Assembly (NCBI RefSeq): GCF_900114925.1
Contig: NZ_FOUR01000002.1
Location: 544,601 to 608,600 of the forward strand
Direction: 5' to 3'
Length of the DNA: 64,000 bases
Source: Marinobacter pelagius
GTDB lineage: Bacteria; Pseudomonadota; Gammaproteobacteria; Pseudomonadales; Oleiphilaceae
Shown here: positions 59,643 through 64,000 of the stretch, piece after piece
Position numbering within the stretch: position 1 is the first letter of the stretch
Layout: each line of letters begins with the position of its first letter
Translations under genes and position numbers: made by a program
Notes under the pieces: generated by a model
Databases searched by the model: none
What the model saw: the letters and a program-made list of their open reading frames with translations, nothing else
Told to the model about the DNA's origin: nothing

Positions 59643-60782
59643 TTACTCACCCAGATTAACGGCACGGTCACCCAGGAACAGCGCCGTGAAAGAGGGTACC
59701 AGCAGGGAGACAACCCGGTTCCAGCGAGCCAGCGGTGCGGCGGTGACGTAGACCATGTCCCGGTTCTGGAGATTGAAACCGTCTGCCAACACCAGCGCGG
59801 TCGCGTCCTTCAGGTTCAGCTGATACATGTCGATGAGGTAATCGCTGTCCGGCGAAGCATCTTCGGCTCGTCTTACCACGAACACGCCGGTGGCATCCGA
59901 CTGGCGCTCATCCAGACCGCCCGCGTTGGAAATGGCTTCGGCCAGGGTGAGTCCATTACGGCCCATGGGCAGGGTTTCGGTTTTGCCTACTTCACCGAGC
60001 ATGAATACTTTCTGGTCGTCACCGAGCGGTACGTTGATGACGTCACCCTGCTGCAGCAGGACGTTATGGAGTTTGTTGCCCTTTTCGTAGACGGCCTTCA
60101 GTGAGAGGCGGTAATCCTGACCATTGCGAGTCAGGGTGACGTTACGCCAATCTGCGCCCGTATCAAGCCCCCCTGCCTGACTGATGGCATCCACCAGCCG
60201 GGTGGGGACGTTGGTGAGCGGGTACACACCGGGTTCGTCCACCGCGCCGCTGACATAGATCCGCTGGCTGCGGAAGTCGGCTACCGACACATCGACCTGG
60301 GGAGATTCGATGTAACGGGCCAGACGGTTGGCAATTTTCTCCCGCACCTCAATAGGCGTGAGGCCGGCCACATGCACGTAACCGATGTAGGGGTAATAGA
60401 TGGTGCCGTTCTCATTCACCACGTTGCCGGATTCGGATGAGCTTCGCTCGGAGCCCGCGGGAATGGTCAGTTCCGGGTGGTCCCAGACGGTGACCTGGAG
60501 TACGTCGCCAATGCCGATGCGGTATTCGTAGTCGCTGTCTTCGCGAATCAGTTCGCGCGCCGGTGGCGACACATCAGCGACGATGGCGTTGCGGAGGGTG
60601 TCCGGGCCGATGCGCTGCACTTTGACCAGGTGGCTGAAGTCTTCTTCCGGCGGGCTTTCATAGCTGGGGTTCCAGCCGCTGGTGTCGATGTGGGAGCCGG
60701 GGGCAAACGCGCAGCCGGTCAGGCCCAGTACGGTTACCAGTGTCAGTAAGGCTTTCATCCGGGAATGGGTTCCTTGTTTCAT
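59643..60782 (-). CDS. wza: Wza-type outer-membrane polysaccharide export lipoprotein
   Basis: About 379 residues after choosing ATG 60782; ATG 60758 is also possible. The signal peptide ends in a lipobox (LTLVTVLGLTGCAFAPGS). The Poly_export/PES domain contains YRIGIGDVLQVTVWDHPELT and GTIYYPYIGYVHVAGLTPIE, followed by two SLBB-type repeats (RIYVSGAVDEPGVYPLTN, KVFMLGEVGKTETLPMGR). A C-terminal amphipathic helix would form the outer-membrane pore. A long upstream extension in the same frame overlaps wzi and is not real. Confidence 0.94.
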   Translation of the reverse strand: MKQGTHSRMKALLTLVTVLGLTGCAFAPGSHIDTSGWNPSYESPPEEDFSHLVKVQRIGPDTLRNAIVADVSPPARELIREDSDYEYRIGIGDVLQVTVWDHPELTIPAGSERSSSESGNVVNENGTIYYPYIGYVHVAGLTPIEVREKIANRLARYIESPQVDVSVADFRSQRIYVSGAVDEPGVYPLTNVPTRLVDAISQAGGLDTGADWRNVTLTRNGQDYRLSLKAVYEKGNKLHNVLLQQGDVINVPLGDDQKVFMLGEVGKTETLPMGRNGLTLAEAISNAGGLDERQSDATGVFVVRRAEDASPDSDYLIDMYQLNLKDATALVLADGFNLQNRDMVYVTAAPLARWNRVVSLLVPSFTALFLGDRAVNLGE

Positions 60783-60786
60783 ACGA

Positions 60787-62295
60787 CTAGAATCTGTAAC
60801 GCCAGCTGGCACTTGCGGACCACTGATCAAGCTCACCGCCGACCAGCTCAATCTTTTTATCGGTACCACGCACATTGAGTTCCAGCCGGCCGAACGGCAA
60901 CGGGGTACCGTACCCAAGCTGCAGGACGCCGACTTTCTCATTGATAGCCGGGATAAAGTAGGTGACACCGGGATCCGGCATGACCGTGCGCACCTGTCCA
61001 TCCGAATTCAACTCGGCGTAGCTTACCGAAGCGGAGAGATTGGTGCCATTATCAAAGAACTGGAAGGCCCCGAGCGTAATGGCCTCGGCGTCGCCCTCGA
61101 AGCTGCTCGCCAGATTGCGGCCGTGGTGACGGTAACCGGTGTTGTATACGCTGTGTTCGAAGGTAACGTTGGGCATTGCATCGCCCAGGAAGTCATCTGC
61201 CGTGGTGTTGCTGTACTCCAAAAACCACTGCTGGTCTGTGTTGAACAGACCGCTAGTCCAGTCTGCACCCAGAAGCCAGGATTTGCGAGCCGGGAAAGCT
61301 CCGGCTTCATCTTCGCCCATCATCTGGGCATACAGGCCCAAGGATTGGTTGCCGAGCGCGAAACCGTAGCGTATGTCGGCACTACCAAGCTGGTTTCCGG
61401 GATCCAGACCCTCGCCTTGCTGTCCGTTTTCTTTGCCGATCAATGCATCCCAGATTGTTGACGCGTTTTCTGGCCGTCCTTCCCCACCAAACATGATTGC
61501 GCGGGAAAGGCCTATGTCCAGGCCTTGGACCGGGCGAAAGGTGAAGCGCATGCCGATGAGTTTGGGATTGTTGATGACACGCTCATCCTGGAACTGGCCG
61601 GCAAACAGTGTGAAGTTCCAGGGGCCAATCCAGCTGAGCCATTTCGAGCTTGGTGCGAGATCGCGTTTTCGGTTCAGCCACACGGCGGGAATCGGGCGGG
61701 CGTTATTAGAGAGAATCAGGCTCGATTGCCAACCCGGGCCCCACCAGCGGTCAATAGCGCCCGCACCGAAAACCCAGTTGCCGAACGTGGCGGCCAGGTA
61801 GCTGCCATCGTAGCGGTATTCTTCGTCATCGGTGGGGTTGGCGACGATAGTGGGTGAAAGGCCAAGTGCCCAGTACTGGCCCTGCCACTGGAGATCGAGC
61901 CTCGCCAGGCCTTCGTCTTTCGGAGTGCCATCAAAACCCTGAACCAGGGGTTGTTCGGAGCTGCCGGCCAGGGTGATTTCCGCCCGGGTGCCGTCGCTGA
62001 ATTGGGCACTCTGCTCCGCCCTCAAATACGCCATGGCGCCCGCCGTGGCCGTGGCATCGGAGGTTACGCTGGCGTTGATATCCTTCGCGACAGAGCTCCA
62101 CATCACCGGCCAGGTGGAGACGGTGCGATCGAAATGGCCACGGTCGGCCAGCTTTTGCAGCGCAAACCGGGCGCGCGTGTCGCCAGGTTCGATCCAGGGT
62201 GAGGCCTGGATGGTTGCGGTAAAACCCGAAGCAATCAGGCACGCTACCGCCCCACCGACCAGGGTCCAGTGTTTTGAGGGCATGATATTCGTCAT
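60787..62295 (-). CDS. wzi: Wzi-family capsule assembly outer-membrane protein
   Basis: 502 residues with an N-terminal signal peptide (VGGAVACLIASGFTATIQAS). The short helical region after it is followed by a beta-barrel with alternating hydrophobic strands (GQYWALGLSPTIV, FGNWVFGAGAIDRWWGPGWQ, LILSNNARPIPAVWLNRK), and a C-terminal aromatic strand ending SASWRYRF. IDRWWGPGWxSSLILSNNARP is the family hallmark. Wzi helps to attach capsular polysaccharide at the cell surface, which suggests capsule in preference to secreted slime or O-antigen only. It is the first gene of the cluster. Confidence 0.92.
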   Translation of the reverse strand: MTNIMPSKHWTLVGGAVACLIASGFTATIQASPWIEPGDTRARFALQKLADRGHFDRTVSTWPVMWSSVAKDINASVTSDATATAGAMAYLRAEQSAQFSDGTRAEITLAGSSEQPLVQGFDGTPKDEGLARLDLQWQGQYWALGLSPTIVANPTDDEEYRYDGSYLAATFGNWVFGAGAIDRWWGPGWQSSLILSNNARPIPAVWLNRKRDLAPSSKWLSWIGPWNFTLFAGQFQDERVINNPKLIGMRFTFRPVQGLDIGLSRAIMFGGEGRPENASTIWDALIGKENGQQGEGLDPGNQLGSADIRYGFALGNQSLGLYAQMMGEDEAGAFPARKSWLLGADWTSGLFNTDQQWFLEYSNTTADDFLGDAMPNVTFEHSVYNTGYRHHGRNLASSFEGDAEAITLGAFQFFDNGTNLSASVSYAELNSDGQVRTVMPDPGVTYFIPAINEKVGVLQLGYGTPLPFGRLELNVRGTDKKIELVGGELDQWSASASWRYRF

Positions 62296-62363
62296 TTTTT
62301 CAGGAACAAAGCATGGGCGGGAGCGAAGAAATGCCCCTGCTTTTTCCCTGTCAGGTGGTTCTA

Positions 62364-62392
62364 TTTATATTGGTATGTTGCGGAATTGTGAC
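62364..62392 (-). promoter_or_regulatory. Candidate promoter of the polysaccharide cluster
   Basis: On the minus strand GTCACA (-35), a 17-bp spacer and TATAAA (-10) lie about 70 bp upstream of wzi. The -35 is a four-of-six match, so the promoter would be weak or activator-dependent. I see no JUMPstart/ops element in this region. Confidence 0.35.
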
Positions 62393-62509
62393 GCATTCTA
62401 CGTTATGTGGGATTGCAGGCAAGTGACAGTTGGGCCGGTTTACTTAGATTCAGATAGTTAGGTGTGTAAAGGTTTGTTAAAGGGTGAGGATGTGAATTAA
62501 ATGGGGGGG

Positions 62510-62539
62510 GGGGTCTGAAGAACGCTTTCTTCTGACCCC
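62510..62539. repeat. REP-like palindrome beside the IS element
   Basis: Arms GGGGTCTGAAGAA and TTCTTCTGACCCC with CGCT in the centre, preceded by a run of G. It lies 16 bp outside the left end of the IS3-family element and upstream of the wzi promoter region. Confidence 0.85.
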
Positions 62540-62555
62540 GGTTTGAACGAAGCTT

Positions 62556-62580
62556 TGAAGTGACCCCCAAAACCTGGACA
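62556..62580. repeat. Left terminal inverted repeat of the IS element
   Basis: TGAAGTGACCCCC then AAAACCTGGACA. It differs from the right end at three of 25 positions. Confidence 0.88.
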
Positions 62581-62586
62581 GTTTAA

Positions 62587-63441
62587 TCAGGCTGCCACGG
62601 CAGCCTGTTCTCTGTACTCCACCGGAGTCAGGCCGTTTAAGGTCAGCCGGATTCGGTGGCGGTTGTAGTAGTCAATGTACTGCTCAATTCCGTGCCGTAA
62701 TTGCTCCACGCTATCAAACCGGTTCAGATAGTAGAACTCGGATTTCAGTGTGCCGAAGAAGCTCTCCATGGCGGCGTTGTCGAGGCAGTTGCCCTTGCGG
62801 GACATGCTCTGAACTAGCCCTTGGTCTGAGAGCATCCGGCAATACTCTGGGTGCTGGTAGTGCCAACCTTGATCTGAATGCACCACCGGTTTGGCGTCGC
62901 CCTTCAGTCGGCCAAAGGCCTTCTGGAGCATCCCGGTAACCATCTTGAGTACGGGCCGCTCACTGAGTTCGTAGGCCAGAATTTCACCGTTGAACAGGTC
63001 CATCACGGGCGACAGATACAACTTGCGCCCTTGCACCTTGAACTCCGTAACATCCGTCGCCCACTTCGTGTTGGGACTGGCGGTCTGGAAGTCCCTGGCC
63101 AGCAGGTTAGGTGCCTTTTTGCCCACAGGGCCACGGTAGGAGCGATATCGCTTCACCCGAACCTTGGATCTAAGTCCCAGCTGCTGCATCAGCCGTTGAA
63201 CGATTTTGTGGTTTACCTTCTCACCCAGCCGGCGTAAAGCAGCGGTAATGCGTCGGTACCCATAACGCCCCTGGTGATCGCGGTAAATCGCCTGTATGCG
63301 AGCCTTCAAGGGCTCGTATTTATCTCCCGCCTGAAGCACGTTGAGCTGGTAATAAAACGTGCTGCGGGACAGCCCGGCTGCCCGTAGCAGCCGTGGCAGG
63401 GAATGCTCGCGCCTTAACCCTTGGACCGCTTCCGCTTTTTG
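62587..63441 (-). CDS. IS3-family transposase OrfB (DDE integrase domain)
   Basis: About 284 codons if entered by -1 frameshift from orfA. The N-terminal RREHSLPRLLRAAGLSRSTF and YYQL tract belongs to this frame upstream of the first usable GTG at 63339. HTH_21-like YGYRRITAALRRLGEKVNHK follows. The catalytic DDE residues are in WATDVTEFKV, VVHSDQGWHYQ and NAAMESFFGTLKSE. The A-rich run at 63436-63441 (read as AAAAAG on the coding strand) is a plausible slippage site. The frame is uninterrupted, so the element may be active. Confidence 0.92.
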   Translation of the reverse strand, partial: QKAEAVQGLRREHSLPRLLRAAGLSRSTFYYQLNVLQAGDKYEPLKARIQAIYRDHQGRYGYRRITAALRRLGEKVNHKIVQRLMQQLGLRSKVRVKRYRSYRGPVGKKAPNLLARDFQTASPNTKWATDVTEFKVQGRKLYLSPVMDLFNGEILAYELSERPVLKMVTGMLQKAFGRLKGDAKPVVHSDQGWHYQHPEYCRMLSDQGLVQSMSRKGNCLDNAAMESFFGTLKSEFYYLNRFDSVEQLRHGIEQYIDYYNRHRIRLTLNGLTPVEYREQAAVAA

Positions 63442-63956
63442 TTTCGCGCTGCGGCTTTCTCTTCCCGGATCAAGGCATCCAGCTTTTTTAGGTACGCGTT
63501 CTCCGCTCGCAGGTACAACAGCTCTTCGAGCAGCTCCTCCTGTGACATGGTGCGTTCTGGCGCATCAACCGGTGGGCGTTGGACAGACTTTTTGGCCATC
63601 GGGGCAGCTCGCTCGATCTCGGGACATGGCTTTGTTAACTGACCACTATGATACTGCACCAACCATTTGCCAATAAGTCCGGTGCTTCGGAGATTAAACC
63701 GCGCCTCGGCTTGCCGGTCTGACAAGCCTTCTCTGGCCACGCATTCGATGACCTGACGCTTGAACGATGGGCTGTAATGATGCCTGGTTGCCGCCTCAAG
63801 CCCACTGGCACCATGGAGCCGATACCTCGCAACCCAGCGCCGGGCCAGTGAGTAATCAATACCGTAATGTCTGGCGACCTGGTGAAGGCTGATCTCATTC
63901 TCAAGATAGAGCCGCGCCACCTGTATTTTAAAGGTCTTGCTGTAGGTTCTTTTCAT
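63414..63956 (-). CDS. IS3-family transposase OrfA (helix-turn-helix)
   Basis: 180 residues with two helix-turn-helix units (SKTFKIQVARLYLENEISLH; PSFKRQVIECVAREGLSDRQ) and a C-terminal coiled coil (SQEELLEELLYLRAENAYLK) for pairing. This double-HTH layout is typical of the IS150 group. It ends in a Lys/Arg-rich tail where the A-run for frameshifting lies; OrfA alone is usually regulatory and the OrfAB fusion is the transposase. Confidence 0.92.
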   Translation of the reverse strand: MKRTYSKTFKIQVARLYLENEISLHQVARHYGIDYSLARRWVARYRLHGASGLEAATRHHYSPSFKRQVIECVAREGLSDRQAEARFNLRSTGLIGKWLVQYHSGQLTKPCPEIERAAPMAKKSVQRPPVDAPERTMSQEELLEELLYLRAENAYLKKLDALIREEKAAARNKKRKRSKG

Positions 63957-63975
63957 GTAACCCCTCGAAAGTCGG

Positions 63976-64000
63976 TGTCCAACTTTCGGGGGTCACTTCA
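63976..64000. repeat. Right terminal inverted repeat of the IS element
   Basis: Read on the minus strand: TGAAGTGACCCCC then GAAAGTTGGACA. It ends exactly at the window edge. Confidence 0.88.

Larger units (their letters stand above)
62556..64000 (-). mobile_element. Complete IS3-family (IS150-like) insertion sequence
   Basis: 1,445 bp from TGAAGTGACCCCC to its inverted counterpart at the window's last base. The 25-bp ends match at 22 positions and have the TG...CA termini of the family. Inside are orfA and a -1 frame orfB. The flanking target duplication cannot be checked because the window stops at the right end. The element lies upstream of the capsule cluster, with its genes pointing towards it; read-through might raise capsule transcription. 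Confidence 0.9.

Noticed and set aside
60783..61001. A longer start for wza, 73 codons upstream
   Set aside because: That part overlaps wzi in another frame and lacks any signal peptide. The lipoprotein signal begins at 60782 or 60758.
62296..62509. JUMPstart/ops element upstream of the cluster
   Set aside because: I looked for GGCGGTAG on both strands of the wzi leader and saw none.

Overview
The window reads as a chromosomal capsule or exopolysaccharide locus of a marine gammaproteobacterium, most likely Marinobacter or a close relative. The evidence is indirect: moderate-to-high GC in the housekeeping-type genes, an MvaT-family nucleoid protein in place of classical H-NS, and Pseudomonas-like wbpV/wbpL/wbpM genes. 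Nearly everything from 62.3 kb down to 2.5 kb is on the minus strand and reads as one long polysaccharide cluster. It has a candidate promoter near 62.38 kb and a strong intrinsic terminator at 2.46 kb.

In transcription order: a Wzi-Wza-Wzb-Wzc export and length-control set (62.3-57.0 kb); dTDP-L-rhamnose genes rmlB, D, A, C; an fdtA/fdtC/fdtB-type set for an N-acetylated dTDP-3-amino-3,6-dideoxyhexose; the Wzx flippase; an AT-rich serotype-like core of GT2/GT4 glycosyltransferases, sulfotransferases and a Wzy-like polymerase (51.3-41.0 kb); a pglA/C/D/E/F-like set that makes UDP-diNAc-bacillosamine and loads it on the lipid carrier; a second, WbpL-type initiating enzyme; a sulfate-activation cassette (cysD, cysN and a DHH-family phosphoesterase); a WbpV-type reductase; more glycosyltransferases, a methyltransferase and three more sulfotransferases; cysC with an SLC13-type permease; manC; a metallo-beta-lactamase-fold nuclease; a pseudaminic acid operon (pseB, C, F-AKR, SDR, G, H, I); and a TviB/WbpO-type UDP-HexNAc dehydrogenase. 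The combination predicts a Wzx/Wzy-assembled surface polysaccharide rich in deoxyamino sugars and in sulfate, with import, activation, transfer and candidate by-product recycling of sulfate all in one locus.

The left edge holds a truncated RhuM-Fic protein, a REP-associated tyrosine transposase (RAYT) and an mvaT gene. The right edge is a complete IS3-family element whose right inverted repeat ends at the last base.

The most unusual signal is about 26 copies of a roughly 30-bp palindrome (arms GGGGTC[A/T]GA[A/T]GAA) in the gaps between genes and around the RAYT gene. The arms covary, a position-7 mismatch gives each copy a direction, and copies form inverted pairs with a conserved 35-nt linker, as in BIMEs. 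Two 40-bp variants lie inside the metallo-beta-lactamase-fold gene in the same reading frame. Both encode nearly the same 13-residue peptide, so the palindromes seem to have become protein insertions. One copy also supplies the stop codon of rmlD.
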